Part shown: positions 44,256 to 53,018 of the stretch, piece after piece | Layout: the number at the start of each line of letters is the position of its first letter | How positions within the stretch are numbered: the first letter of the stretch is position 1 | Assembly: GCF_014217805.1 (NCBI RefSeq) | Contig: NZ_CP055156.1 | Location: forward strand, 3,354,585 to 3,418,584 | DNA: 64,000 nucleotides | Source of the DNA: Adhaeribacter swui | GTDB lineage: Bacteria; Bacteroidota; Bacteroidia; Cytophagales; Hymenobacteraceae | Reading direction: 5' to 3' | Program-made: the position numbers and the translations under genes | Notes under the pieces: generated by a model | Told to the model about the DNA's origin: nothing | Database searches by the model: none | The model's input: only the letters and a program-made list of their open reading frames with translations

Positions 44256-46124
44256 ATGCCCGATATTATACATTTGTTACCCGAGTACTTAGCGAACCAG
44301 ATTGCCGCCGGCGAAGTGGTGCAGCGTCCGGCATCGGTGGTGAAAGAGCTACTCGAAAATGCAGTTGATGCGCAGAGTACCAATATTCAGTTAATTGTGA
44401 AGGAAGCCGGCAAGCAATTGATTCAGGTGGTAGATAACGGCCTGGGCATGAGCGAAACCGATGCCCGCATGTGTTTTGAGCGACACGCCACTTCCAAAAT
44501 TAAATCCAGCGAAGATTTGTTCCGGATCCGGACTATGGGCTTCCGTGGCGAAGCCATGGCCTCAATTGCGGCGGTGGCCCAGGTAGAACTAAAAACCAAA
44601 ACCCGCACCAGCGATACCGGCACTAAACTCGTGATCGAAGGGTCGGAGTTTATTAGCCAGGAACCGGTGGCGGTGCCCGATGGTACTTCGGTTTGCGTGA
44701 AAAATTTATTTTTTAACGTACCGGCCCGGCGCAATTTTTTAAAATCCAACCCTGTTGAGATGCGCCATATTCTGGATGAGTTTATGCACGTAGCCTTGGC
44801 CCACCCGGACATTGCTTTTTCGCTGTACCAAAACGAGATTGAAATTTTTCAATTACCCGCCGGTAAATTAAGCCAGCGCATTGTAAACTTATTCGGCAAT
44901 AATTACCGCGAACAGTTAGCCACCTGCGAAGAAATTACCCCGTTTTTAAAAGTAAAAGGCTACATTGGCAAGCCGGAGTTTGCCAAAAAAAGCCGCGGCG
45001 AACAGTTTTTCTTTGTAAACGAACGGTACATCCGCAGCTCGTACCTGAACCACGCCGTGCAAACCGCCTACGAAGGATTATTGCCCAAAGACAGCCATCC
45101 GTTTTACGTGTTGTTTCTGGAAATTGCACCCGAAAGCATTGATATAAACGTGCACCCTACCAAAACTGAAATTAAGTTTGAAGACGAAAAAACGGTATAT
45201 GCCATTGTGCGGGCGGCGGTAAAGCAATCGTTGGGGGTGCATAACATTGCCCCGTCCTTGGATTTTGAAGGCGACGTAAATTTTGCGCCTTTAAAGCCCG
45301 TTACGCCATCCTTTGAAGAGAATAAATTTGAAAAAGCGAGTAATTTTGAAAATTTTATCCGGGAGAACTCCAGTCCGGCTAAACCCATTTCAATAAATCC
45401 GGTTAAAAGTAACGTTACCAAGCAACAGGATTGGCAAAAGGTATTTGAGCCTTTAACGCAACCATCGCGGGAATTTGCGCGCGAACCCGACGAAAGTAAA
45501 TTAACCGAACTGGATTTTTTAAGCGGGTTCAGTAACCTAAGTAATCCGGAACCTTCAGGTAAAAAAGCGCTGCAAGTACACCAGAAATACATTATGGTGC
45601 AGGTAAAATCGGGCATTATGCTCGTGGACCAGCAAGCGGCGCAAGAGCGTATTTTGTACGAACAATACTCGGCTTCGCTGCAGAAGAACAGTGGCGGTTC
45701 GCAGGCTTTGTTGTTCCCGCAAGCCGTACAACTTTCGCCGAACGATTACGATTTGATGCAACAACTGGCCGGTGAGTTTAATGCTTTGGGTTTTGTGTTT
45801 AGCGAGTTTGGTAAACACACCATTGTGTTAAACGGCATACCGGCCGATGTGCCCGCGCGCGACGAAAAAGCTTTGCTGGAAGAATTACTGGAGCAATACA
45901 AAAACAATCAGCAGGAGTTAACGCTTTCTAAGAAAGAAAACCTGGCGCGGGCCATGGCCAAACGGGTATCATCCAGGTTTACCAGCAAACTTACCGACTT
46001 AGAAATGAATGCTTTGGTAGATAAACTGTTTGCCTGTCAGATGCCCAACTATACGCCTTCGGGCCAGAAAACGTTAGTGATGATGGAGCTGGGGCAGCTG
46101 CAACACTTTTTTTTAAAAAATTGA
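44256..46124 (+). CDS. mutL: DNA mismatch repair protein MutL
   Basis: 622 aa GHKL ATPase coordinating mismatch repair. N-terminal motifs: GEVVQRPASVVKELLENAVDA (motif I with Glu and Asn), DNGLGM (II) and GFRGEAMASI (III). The C-terminal dimerisation domain carries DQQAAQERILYE near residue 458. This corresponds to the endonuclease motif DQHA-x2-E-x4-E but has Gln where the His would be, so endonuclease activity is uncertain. It lies directly upstream of the tandem rhomboid genes. Confidence 0.95.
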   Translation: MPDIIHLLPEYLANQIAAGEVVQRPASVVKELLENAVDAQSTNIQLIVKEAGKQLIQVVDNGLGMSETDARMCFERHATSKIKSSEDLFRIRTMGFRGEAMASIAAVAQVELKTKTRTSDTGTKLVIEGSEFISQEPVAVPDGTSVCVKNLFFNVPARRNFLKSNPVEMRHILDEFMHVALAHPDIAFSLYQNEIEIFQLPAGKLSQRIVNLFGNNYREQLATCEEITPFLKVKGYIGKPEFAKKSRGEQFFFVNERYIRSSYLNHAVQTAYEGLLPKDSHPFYVLFLEIAPESIDINVHPTKTEIKFEDEKTVYAIVRAAVKQSLGVHNIAPSLDFEGDVNFAPLKPVTPSFEENKFEKASNFENFIRENSSPAKPISINPVKSNVTKQQDWQKVFEPLTQPSREFAREPDESKLTELDFLSGFSNLSNPEPSGKKALQVHQKYIMVQVKSGIMLVDQQAAQERILYEQYSASLQKNSGGSQALLFPQAVQLSPNDYDLMQQLAGEFNALGFVFSEFGKHTIVLNGIPADVPARDEKALLEELLEQYKNNQQELTLSKKENLARAMAKRVSSRFTSKLTDLEMNALVDKLFACQMPNYTPSGQKTLVMMELGQLQHFFLKN

Positions 46125-46134
46125 TTTATTTGAT

Positions 46135-46910
46135 ATGATAAACATAACCCCCACGGTTCGTAATCTTTTGATTATAAATGTTGTGGCTTTTTTGGCTTTC
46201 AGCTATTTTGGCAGTTCGGCGCCGTTTGCCTTATACGGCTTCCGGTCGCAGTATTTCCGGCCGTACCAGTTTTTTACTTATATGTTCATGCACGGCAACT
46301 TTGGGCATTTGTTCAGCAACATGCTCAGTTTATTTATTTTCGGCCCGATGCTGGAGTACCGTTGGGGCGCGCAGCGATTTTTAATTTTTTACTTAATCTG
46401 CGGCATTGGAGCTGGCGTATTATATACCGGGGTACGTACTTACGAGTTTGGAAATATGCAGCAGCAAATGGAATCTTTTCTGGTAAATCCGTCACCGGAA
46501 GCTTTAAATGCTTTCCTGGACGAGCACCTGGATGGCGGCTACAACAAGCAAGCTATTGTGGAGTACAAACGCAATGCTAACGATCCGGCCATAATTGCGG
46601 CTTCTAAAAAAGCTATCAAAAACATTTACGAAAGTATAATTAACATTCCGATGGTGGGGGCTTCGGGGCGGTGTTTGGTCTTTTACTGGCTTTTGGGATG
46701 TTGTTCCCGAATACAGAATTATTTTTGTTATTTTTTCCGTTTCCCATTAAAGCCAAGTATTTTGTGTTGTTCTACGGAGCCTACGAGCTTTACGCGGGGG
46801 TAAAACGCATGCCCGGCGATAACGTAGCGCATTATGCCCATTTGGGAGGTATGCTTTTTGCGTTTATCTTAATTAAAGTTTGGGAACGGAACCGAACTGA
46901 TTTTTACTAA
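46135..46910 (+). pseudogene. Rhomboid intramembrane protease, one-base frameshift at the active-site Ser
   Basis: Read through, it is a normal rhomboid: first helix MINITPTVRNLLIINVVAFL, FTYMFMHGNFGHLFSNML, then MVGASG (catalytic Ser), and HYAHLGG with the catalytic His. The frame breaks at the GGGG run 46665-46668: one G is missing, so GASGAVFG becomes GASGRCLV and the original frame resumes at 46671. The frame-1 product (to 46803) would lose the His. It may be a sequencing or assembly error in a homopolymer or a real inactivation; the downstream half shows no decay, which favours an error or a very recent event. Confidence 0.85.
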
Positions 46911-46919
46911 CCAACCTCT

Positions 46920-47822
46920 ATGACGAGTATTTTTGACGATATCCGGAATGCGTTCCGGTTACGCAACGCCCTTAATCAGTTGATTCTGATTAATGTAATT
47001 ATTTTTGTGGTATTGCTCCTGGTACGGGTAATCCTTAAAATCTCTACGCAAACCGATGGCGTTTTTGAAACCATTCTGGATTATATTGCCATGCCGGCTA
47101 ATCCGGGCATATTCCTTACCCGGCCCTGGACTATTTTTACTTACTTTTTTACCCACCGGGAATTCTTTCACATTATTTTTAACATGCTAAACCTGTATTG
47201 GTTTGGAATGATTATCCGGGAATATTTAGGCGATAAAAAACTGGTTAGCTTGTACTTGCTGGGCGGTTTGGCCGGAGGAATTTTCTTTGTGCTTTTCTAC
47301 AACTTGATTCCTTTTTATCAAAGCCGGGCGATTTATGCTACGATGATTGGGGCGTCGGCGAGTGTGTTGGCCGTTACCGTGGCAGCCGCTACTTTACTGC
47401 CCAATTATACTTTTAATTTATTGTTTATTGGTCCGGTAAAAATCAAATACATTGCCGCCTTTTTTGTTTTATTATCTATTTCGGGCGCAATCGGCGATAA
47501 TGCCGGCGGTAATTTAGCGCATTTGGGCGGCGCATTAATCGGGTTTGTATTTATCAAACAACTGCAGCGGGGCACCGATTTAGGGCGGCCTATTCACGGG
47601 ATTGCTAATTTTTTCCGGAATCTTTTTAAACCCCGTACTCCTTTAAAAGTAACTTATAAAAACCAAAGCCGCAGCACTTCTTATTCTTCCGCGTCGTCGA
47701 GTGGCGAACCCTCGCAAACCGAAATTGATTTAATTCTGGACAAAATTTCGCGGTCGGGTTACGAGAGCTTATCCAAAGACGAAAAGCAAAAACTTTTCCG
47801 GGCCAGTCAGAAGAAAGATTAA
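46920..47822 (+). CDS. Rhomboid family intramembrane serine protease
   Basis: 300 aa, intact. RPWTIFTYFFTHREFFHIIFNML gives the family's H-x-x-x-N segment, MIGASASVL contains the catalytic Ser, and GNLAHLGGALIGF the catalytic His. Six or so hydrophobic segments are followed by a soluble Ser/Lys-rich tail of about 70 residues (SRSTSYSSASSSGEPSQTE). It begins 9 bases after the frameshifted rhomboid, so the pair is a tandem duplication in one transcript. Confidence 0.93.
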   Translation: MTSIFDDIRNAFRLRNALNQLILINVIIFVVLLLVRVILKISTQTDGVFETILDYIAMPANPGIFLTRPWTIFTYFFTHREFFHIIFNMLNLYWFGMIIREYLGDKKLVSLYLLGGLAGGIFFVLFYNLIPFYQSRAIYATMIGASASVLAVTVAAATLLPNYTFNLLFIGPVKIKYIAAFFVLLSISGAIGDNAGGNLAHLGGALIGFVFIKQLQRGTDLGRPIHGIANFFRNLFKPRTPLKVTYKNQSRSTSYSSASSSGEPSQTEIDLILDKISRSGYESLSKDEKQKLFRASQKKD

Positions 47823-47979
47823 AGAATTTGGCTACGAAAAAGATAATTTTAAAAAATTAAAATTTCGGACACCATTAACCCGCGCGATAACTGATTTTGT
47901 ATTTTGGTAGGCTAAGTTTATGCATTTACTCCTGGTTTTACATCAAGAGGGTAGATGCTTACATTTAAACCTTATCGCT

Positions 47980-48369
47980 ATGAAAATTTCGTTTATTTTA
48001 TTGGCCTTTTTTCTGAGCATTCATTTTAAAAGCCAGGCGCAAACCAATGATTTAAATAGGTTTTTGGTAAGATTTAAAGCGTTTTCGATGAATCATGCGC
48101 CGAAAGTTAAATCGTTTATGCCGTTAGTAAATCCGGGTAGTAATGCGGCTTTCATGCCAAATGCCATTGACACATCTAAAGCGTATATGGAAGATCCGGA
48201 AACCGGATTACGGGTTTTCCCGCAGATCGGTAAACTCCTTGATCCTCGAACGGGATATACCATCGCGTATGAACCCGGTGTAAAATATCAGGTAGATTTA
48301 AAAGCGGGTAAAATATACCGTGATCAAACAGAAGTAAAAATTGAGCGGGAAGAAAAAGTGCGGGATTGA
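47980..48369 (+). CDS. Small secreted protein of unknown function
   Basis: About 129 aa from the ATG at 47980, which opens a good signal peptide (KISFILLAFFLSIHFKSQAQ). An ATG at 47920 would place the signal after a 20-residue non-hydrophobic lead, so it is not preferred. The mature part has no recognised domain. It is followed by a terminator shared with cysN. Confidence 0.6.
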   Translation: MKISFILLAFFLSIHFKSQAQTNDLNRFLVRFKAFSMNHAPKVKSFMPLVNPGSNAAFMPNAIDTSKAYMEDPETGLRVFPQIGKLLDPRTGYTIAYEPGVKYQVDLKAGKIYRDQTEVKIEREEKVRD

Positions 48370-48400
48370 TAATTTTTTAAATTTCGTTTGTGCCGCAAAT

Positions 48401-48438
48401 AAAAAGCGACTGTTCTTTCGTCGGAACAGTCGCTTTTT
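48401..48438. terminator. Bidirectional terminator between the secreted protein and cysN
   Basis: Perfect 15-bp stem AAAAAGCGACTGTTC (48401-48415) / GAACAGTCGCTTTTT (48424-48438), 8-base loop, with A/T runs on both sides. It serves the two convergent transcripts. Confidence 0.92.
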
Positions 48439-48457
48439 GTTTATAGTTAAAATGAGC

Positions 48458-49720
48458 TTAGAGGATAATAGCAGCGGCTACGGTTTCGTTGGTAAACTCA
48501 TCTACTAAAATCAAGCTACCAGTGCCGGTATTCTTGCGGTAATCGTCGTAGAAAAGGGGCAGGGTGGTACGCAGGGTTATCCGGCCAATATCGTTTAAGC
48601 CAATGTTCAGGTCGTCTTCAATTTTGTGCAGCGTGTTAATATTCATTTTATAACGAATATCTTTTACCAGACACTTAGCTTCTTTGGTAGTGTGGCGCAC
48701 AATGTATTTTTTGCCTTTTACTAAAGGTTTTTCGCTCATCCAGCAAACCATTACTTCTAAATCCTGACTAATCTCGGGCTGGTTATTAGGTTTCACGAGC
48801 ATGTCGCCGCGGCTAATATCAATCTCGTCGTTTAAAGTAATAACTACCGACATGGGAGCAAAGGCTTCGGCCACGGGACCATCAAAAGTTTCAATGGATT
48901 TTACGGTACTGCTAAAGCCCGAGGGCAACACCAGTACTTCGTCGCCGGGTTTAAATACGCCGCCTTCTACACGACCCGCGTAACCCCGGAAATCGTGGTA
49001 CTCGGTGCTTTGCGGGCGCAATACGTATTGCACCGGAAAACGGGCGTCTACGTGGTTTAAATCGCTGCCCAGGTGCACGTTTTCAAGCATGTACAACAAG
49101 GTAGAGCCCTCGTACCACGGCATATTTGCAGATTTATTTACAATGTTATCGCCCTGCAAAGCGCTTACCGGCACATAACGTACATCGGCAATATCTAAGC
49201 GGGAGATAAAATTCTGGAAGTCGGTTTTAATTTTCTCGTAAACCTCCTGGCTGTAATCCACCAAATCCATTTTGTTCACGCACAAAATAATATGATCGAT
49301 TTTTAGTAACGAAGTGATAAACGTATGGCGACAGGTTTGCTCAATTACGCCTTTGCGGGCATCCACCAGAACTACCGCTAAGTTGGCGGTAGAAGCGCCG
49401 GTAACCATGTTGCGGGTATACTGAATATGGCCCGGCGTATCGGCCATGATAAACTTGCGTTTGGGCGTAGCAAAGTAACGGTAGGCCACATCAATGGTTA
49501 TACCTTGCTCGCGTTCAGCACGTAAGCCATCGGTGAGGAGCGCCAGGTTTACGTACTCTTCGCCGCGCATCTGACTGGTGCGCTCAATGTTTTGTAACTG
49601 GTCTTCAAATATGGTTTTGGTATCGTACAGCAAACGGCCAATGAGGGTACTTTTACCATCATCTACGCTGCCGCAAGTAATAAAGCGCAGCAAATCGGCC
49701 TCGCGTGTTTGTTCTTTCAT
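48458..49720 (-). CDS. cysN: Sulfate adenylyltransferase subunit 1 (GTPase)
   Basis: About 420 aa EF-Tu-like GTPase that drives the CysD adenylyltransferase. G1 is GSVDDGKSTLIGRLLYD, G3 is DTPGHIQY, G4 is NKMD, and beta-barrel domains 2 and 3 complete it. No APS kinase domain is fused; cysC is separate at 50.98 kb. The ATG at 49720 (MKEQTREADLLRF) is preferred over a TTG five codons upstream that lies in the adjacent tandem repeat. It is the last gene of a cysC-cysD-cysN run. Confidence 0.95.
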   Translation of the reverse strand: MKEQTREADLLRFITCGSVDDGKSTLIGRLLYDTKTIFEDQLQNIERTSQMRGEEYVNLALLTDGLRAEREQGITIDVAYRYFATPKRKFIMADTPGHIQYTRNMVTGASTANLAVVLVDARKGVIEQTCRHTFITSLLKIDHIILCVNKMDLVDYSQEVYEKIKTDFQNFISRLDIADVRYVPVSALQGDNIVNKSANMPWYEGSTLLYMLENVHLGSDLNHVDARFPVQYVLRPQSTEYHDFRGYAGRVEGGVFKPGDEVLVLPSGFSSTVKSIETFDGPVAEAFAPMSVVITLNDEIDISRGDMLVKPNNQPEISQDLEVMVCWMSEKPLVKGKKYIVRHTTKEAKCLVKDIRYKMNINTLHKIEDDLNIGLNDIGRITLRTTLPLFYDDYRKNTGTGSLILVDEFTNETVAAAIIL

Positions 49721-49730
49721 TTTAAGTGGT

Positions 49731-49808
49731 TGCAAGTTGCAAGTTGCAGGTTACAAGTTGCAGGTTTAAGGGTTAGAAAGTTTTAAGGTTGGAAAGTTGA
49801 AAGGTTAA
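49731..49808. repeat. GTTGCAAG / GTTGAAAG tandem repeat upstream of cysN
   Basis: Imperfect 8-9-base units (GTTGCAAG, GTTGCAGG, GTTACAAG, GTTAGAAA, GTTGAAAG) begin 10 bases upstream of the preferred cysN start codon (49720). They run across the cysN-cysD spacer, in what would be the cysN leader. Confidence 0.7.
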
Positions 49809-49885
49809 AAAACTTCCACTAATCTAATTGATTAACCATTCAGCAATTACCGTTAAACTTTTTTTATTTTAAAAAAATCTAATTC

Positions 49886-49916
49886 TGTGGTCTATCGACC
49901 GTGGACTATCGACTAC
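49886..49916. repeat. TGGTCTATCGACC repeat next to the cysD stop
   Basis: GTGGTCTATCGACCGTGGAC followed by TATCGACTAC, two bases before the end of cysD. It is a member of the family at 24617, 24931, 50831 and 56272. Confidence 0.65.
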
Positions 49917-49918
49917 TA

Positions 49919-50824
49919 TTAAAAATAACCTTGTTTTTTTCGGTCTTCCATAGCGGCTTCGGAGCGTTGATCGTCGGCGCGAGCGGCGCGTTCGGTAACG
50001 CGGGCAGCCGCTACTTCGGCAATAATGTCTTCTATGGTATTGGCCGGGGAGAAAACCGCTCCGGTACAGGTCATGTCGCCCACAGTCCGGAAACGCACGG
50101 TTTGCTCTTCGTACTGTTCATTCTTAAGCAAAGAAATATATTCCGATTTAGCCAGCAGCACGCCTTGGCGGTTTACAATTTCGCGCTGGTGCGAGAAGTA
50201 AATACTCGGAATTTCTAAATTCTCGGAAGCAATGTACTGCCAGATGTCCAGCTCGGTCCAGTTACTGAGCGGGAAAACCCGGAAATGCTCGCCCACATTT
50301 TTACGGCCGTTATACAAATGCCACAACTCGGGGCGCTGGTTTTTCGGGTCCCATTGGCCAAATTCATCGCGGTGCGAGAAAAAGCGTTCTTTGGCGCGGG
50401 CTTTTTCTTCGTCGCGGCGGGCTCCGCCAAAAGCGGCATCAAATTTAAATTCTTCGATGGCGCTTAATAAGGTAATGGTTTGCAAACCATTGCGGCTTGG
50501 ATTCGGGCCTTTTTCTTCCTGCGCTAAACCTTTATCAATAGATTCCTGCACGGTACGCACAATCAGGCGGGCGCCAATTTTATTTACCAAATAATCCCGG
50601 AATTCAATGGTTTCGGGGAAGTTATGGCCGGTATCCACGTGCAGCATCGGGAAAGGTAACTTGCTGGGCCAAAAAGCTTTGCGGGCCAAATGCGCCATCA
50701 CAATAGAATCTTTACCGCCGGAAAACAGCAGTACCGGGTTTTCAAATTGCGCAACCGCTTCGCGAATCAAAAAGATAGATTCGGCTTCGAGTTGCTTTAG
50801 GTAACTAAGTTTATAGGAATACAT
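49919..50824 (-). CDS. cysD: Sulfate adenylyltransferase subunit 2
   Basis: 301 aa adenylyltransferase of the PP-loop family making APS from ATP and sulfate. The PP-loop FSGGKDSIVMAHL is near residues 34-46, HVDTGHNFPETIEFRD follows, and the C terminus has RFRTVGDMTCTGAVFSP, a CysD signature. It lies between cysC and cysN on the minus strand. Repeats fill both of its spacers, so a single transcript is plausible but not proved. Confidence 0.95.
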   Translation of the reverse strand: MYSYKLSYLKQLEAESIFLIREAVAQFENPVLLFSGGKDSIVMAHLARKAFWPSKLPFPMLHVDTGHNFPETIEFRDYLVNKIGARLIVRTVQESIDKGLAQEEKGPNPSRNGLQTITLLSAIEEFKFDAAFGGARRDEEKARAKERFFSHRDEFGQWDPKNQRPELWHLYNGRKNVGEHFRVFPLSNWTELDIWQYIASENLEIPSIYFSHQREIVNRQGVLLAKSEYISLLKNEQYEEQTVRFRTVGDMTCTGAVFSPANTIEDIIAEVAAARVTERAARADDQRSEAAMEDRKKQGYF

Positions 50825-50830
50825 GTGTTT

Positions 50831-50861
50831 TAGTCCACAGCTTATGGTCTTGGGACCATAG
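50831..50861. repeat. TGGTCTATGGAC-family repeat upstream of cysD
   Basis: TAGTCCACAGCTTATGGTCT then TGGGACCATAG, in the leader of cysD and in partly inverted relation to the copy at 49886. The two copies bracket the gene. Confidence 0.55.
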
Positions 50862-50962
50862 TTTTAAAAAATTATATCTTTATTTTAATCAATCGTTGAT
50901 GAATGAATAGCTGCCTTGCCAAATGGTTAGAAGCATCAAGTTGTAAATTTTTTAAATTTTTA

Positions 50963-50991
50963 ACTTTCCAACCTGCAACCTTTCAACCTAA
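50963..50991. repeat. CAACCTTTCAACC repeat at the cysC 3' end
   Basis: CTTTCCAACCTGCAACCTTTCAACC spans the last bases of cysC and its 3' flank, inverted relative to the cysN leader copy. Confidence 0.55.
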
Positions 50992-51591
50992 AGCGGCAAA
51001 GGTAATGCGAGGTAAGATAGCATCCAAAAGCTTTTGCAAGCTAAGGGCGTAGTCTTCCTGGCCGGTACGAATTTCAAGGTCAGGATTTTGGGGCTCTTCA
51101 AAAGGCGCATCCAGGCCAGTAAAGTTCTTGATTTCGCCGTTCAGGGCTTTTTTGTACAAGCCTTTTACATCGCGCTGGGCGCATACTTCAAAAGGCGCAT
51201 TAATGTACACTTCGTAAAAATCAGTTGCACCGATAATGTTTTTCGCCATGCTCCGGATTTCGGCCGTTGGACTAATGAAAGAACAAATTGTTACTAAACC
51301 TGCATTTAAAAACAGCTTGGCTGTTTCAGCCGAACGGCGAATATTCTCCAGCCGGTCCGCATCCGAAAAGCCTAAATTGTTATTAATGCCGCTGCGTAAA
51401 TTATCGCCGTCGAGTAACTGGGTTAAGTGGCCGCGCTCGTGCAAGGCAAATTCCAGGCCTTTTGCCAAAGTACTTTTACCCGAACCGGATAAGCCTACCA
51501 TCCAGATAACGATGGCCCGTTGTCGTAGCAATTCTTCTTTACTTGCCCGCGTGAGCGTTTGATCGAAAATCGGGTGAATATTTTCTGCCAT
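50983..51591 (-). CDS. cysC: Adenylylsulfate kinase
   Basis: 202 aa kinase that phosphorylates APS to PAPS. P-loop GLSGSGKST near residues 33-41; DGDNLR and FISPTAEIRSMAKNI follow, as in CysC. First gene of the leftward cysC-cysD-cysN group and divergent from cysQ, so its promoter must be in 51592-51830; no cysteine-rich leader was found on that strand. Confidence 0.95.
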   Translation of the reverse strand: MAENIHPIFDQTLTRASKEELLRQRAIVIWMVGLSGSGKSTLAKGLEFALHERGHLTQLLDGDNLRSGINNNLGFSDADRLENIRRSAETAKLFLNAGLVTICSFISPTAEIRSMAKNIIGATDFYEVYINAPFEVCAQRDVKGLYKKALNGEIKNFTGLDAPFEEPQNPDLEIRTGQEDYALSLQKLLDAILPRITFAALG

Positions 51592-51776
51592 ATTCTTCTT
51601 GAAAAATTCGCGGCTAAATTAAGCGGTATTTTGGTAAGATGTTTAAAATTAATTTGAGAACTTAAAAATTAGCCGCTCCTTACACCGGTTCAAGTTCAGT
51701 AAAAATTAAATTTTTAAAATTTTACGTTTGATAAAACAGGTAAAAAGCTGCGGGGTTTATTTTTTAATGAGCCAGG

Positions 51777-51807
51777 CTTGGCGGCCATTTAAATCCGGTT
51801 ACTTTTG
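51777..51807 (+). promoter_or_regulatory. Bacteroidota-type promoter of cysQ
   Basis: TACTTTTG (TAnnTTTG) at 51800-51807, 23 bases before the cysQ ATG, with a weak TTGG about 20 bases further upstream. Confidence 0.5.
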
Positions 51808-51830
51808 CCTAAATTTTAAAAAACAGATTT

Positions 51831-52610
51831 ATGGCCGCGATAAATGTTTCCGCGATAATGCCCGACTTGTTACAAATAGCTAAAAAAGCCGGCGATGCCA
51901 TCATGGAGGTTTATAATCAACCGGCCAGCTTTACGCAGATAACTTTAAAAAGCGACCAGTCGCCGCTTACCCAAGCCGACCAGGCCGCCAACGATGTAAT
52001 TGCCGCCGGATTAGCTGCGTTAACCCCCGATATCCCGGTTTTATCCGAAGAAGGAAAAATGGTGCCCTACGAAGTGCGCCAGACCTGGCCCTTGTATTGG
52101 TGCGTTGACCCCCTGGATGGGACCAAAGAGTTTATCAGCCGCAACGGTGAGTTTACGGTAAACATTGCTTTAGTAGCAGGCACTACGCCCGTAGCCGGCG
52201 TTATTTATGCCCCCGTTACCAACGAGCTTTATTACACTAACGGCCAGGATGGCGCCTATAAAAAACAAGGTGACCAGGAAGTAGAAAAACTGGCAGTAAC
52301 CGGAAAAACAGAGAAATTAGTAGCCGTGAAAAGCCGCTCGCACGGAGCGCCGGAAGAAATTGCTTTTTTAAGCCAGTTTGCGGTTACCGACGAAGTACGC
52401 ATCGGGTCTTCTTTAAAATTTTGTTTAATCGCCGAAGGCAAAGCGCAACTGTATTTCCGGCATGGGCCTACCATGGAATGGGACACCGCCGCCGGGCACG
52501 CCATTTTGGCACAAGCCGGTGGCAAATTAACTAATCCCGACGGCGAGCCATTTACGTACAACAAGCCTTCGTTACTGAATGGCAGCTTTTTATGTTCGGG
52601 CTGGCAGTAA
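51831..52610 (+). CDS. cysQ: 3'(2'),5'-bisphosphate nucleotidase
   Basis: 259 aa inositol-monophosphatase-fold enzyme. It converts PAP to AMP, removing the inhibitory product of PAPS use. The metal motif is DPLDGTKEF near residues 88-96, ILSEEGKMV supplies the second metal Glu, and the late GPTMEWDTAAGHAIL is the C-terminal signature. Divergent from cysC. The cysM attenuator region starts within 45 bases of its stop. Confidence 0.94.
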   Translation: MAAINVSAIMPDLLQIAKKAGDAIMEVYNQPASFTQITLKSDQSPLTQADQAANDVIAAGLAALTPDIPVLSEEGKMVPYEVRQTWPLYWCVDPLDGTKEFISRNGEFTVNIALVAGTTPVAGVIYAPVTNELYYTNGQDGAYKKQGDQEVEKLAVTGKTEKLVAVKSRSHGAPEEIAFLSQFAVTDEVRIGSSLKFCLIAEGKAQLYFRHGPTMEWDTAAGHAILAQAGGKLTNPDGEPFTYNKPSLLNGSFLCSGWQ

Positions 52611-52650
52611 AAAACTTATAAAGTTTACGGCATTAATTTTGTTTAAATAA

Positions 52651-52681
52651 TTTGGTGCTTTGGTTTTGTTTTTTACCTTTG
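52651..52681 (+). promoter_or_regulatory. Promoter of the cys leader-cysM transcript
   Basis: TTTG at 52651-52654 and TACCTTTG (TAnnTTTG) at 52674-52681, 19 bases apart, the consensus spacing. Transcription would start near 52686, about 15 bases before the first leader ORF. Confidence 0.7.
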
Positions 52682-52700
52682 CCGCAAGTATAATTAGAAC

Positions 52701-52796
52701 ATGAAAACAAATATGACCTTTTCTGGTATTAACAATGCGCTGGCAGGTTGCTGTTGTGCGGCGTTTACGCTTCCGGAAAGGTTTGCTGTTATATAA
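52701..52796 (+). CDS. Cysteine-rich leader peptide 1 (attenuator)
   Basis: 31 codons, too short for routine gene calling. Residues 17-19 are three consecutive cysteines (TGC TGT TGT at 52749-52757). The 3' part of the ORF (CGGAAAGG, 52774-52781) can pair with CCTTTCCG at 52823-52830, which is also the 5' strand of the following terminator. Stalling at the Cys codons would leave that segment free and prevent termination; full translation would mask it. This is the logic of amino-acid attenuators such as trp or his. There is no RBS of GGAGG type, as usual in this phylum. Confidence 0.75.
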   Translation: MKTNMTFSGINNALAGCCCAAFTLPERFAVI

Positions 52797-52819
52797 AATT
52801 TAAAAAAACAAGAATATAT

Positions 52820-52851
52820 AAGCCTTTCCGAAACCAGGAGAGGCTTTTTTT
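52820..52851 (+). terminator. Attenuator terminator 1
   Basis: 10-bp stem with one G-U: AAGCCTTTCC (52820-52829) / GGAGAGGCTT (52837-52846), 7-base loop, T-run to 52850. It lies 24 bases after leader ORF 1 and competes with an 8-11-bp antiterminator formed with 52774-52784. Confidence 0.88.
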
Positions 52852-52875
52852 GTTTATATACTAAAAGAAATTAAA

Positions 52876-52962
52876 ATGAATAAACAATTCCAGATTAACC
52901 ATGCGGCGTGTTGCTGTTGCTGTGCTTGCCCCTGGGGAAGCCTTGATGCGGCTGCGTGTTAA
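52876..52962 (+). CDS. Cysteine-rich leader peptide 2 (attenuator)
   Basis: 28 codons with seven cysteines: five in a row (52909-52923), one more after an Ala (52927-52929) and one as the last residue (52957-52959). Codons alternate TGT/TGC. The segment 52934-52948, just after the Cys run, pairs at 14 of 15 positions (two G-U) with 52980-52994, overlapping the 5' arm of terminator 2. It starts 25 bases after terminator 1, so it is in series with leader 1. Alternative reading: a small metal-binding peptide; position and paired terminators favour a leader. Confidence 0.8.
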   Translation: MNKQFQINHAACCCCCACPWGSLDAAAC

Positions 52963-52983
52963 TTTTTGGATGCAACTTTCATC

Positions 52984-53018
52984 AAGCCTTTCCTGGGAAA
53001 CCCGGAAAGGCTTTTTTA
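52984..53018 (+). terminator. Attenuator terminator 2
   Basis: Perfect 10-bp stem AAGCCTTTCC (52984-52993) / GGAAAGGCTT (53004-53013), extended by GGG/CCC around an AAA loop with one bulged T, then six T. Its stem is nearly the same sequence as terminator 1, indicating duplication. It lies 46 bases before cysM. Confidence 0.92.

Noticed and set aside
51592-51830. Search for a cysteine-rich leader before cysC on the minus strand
   Set aside because: No short ORF with a Cys run and no terminator was found, so the attenuator appears confined to the cysM side.
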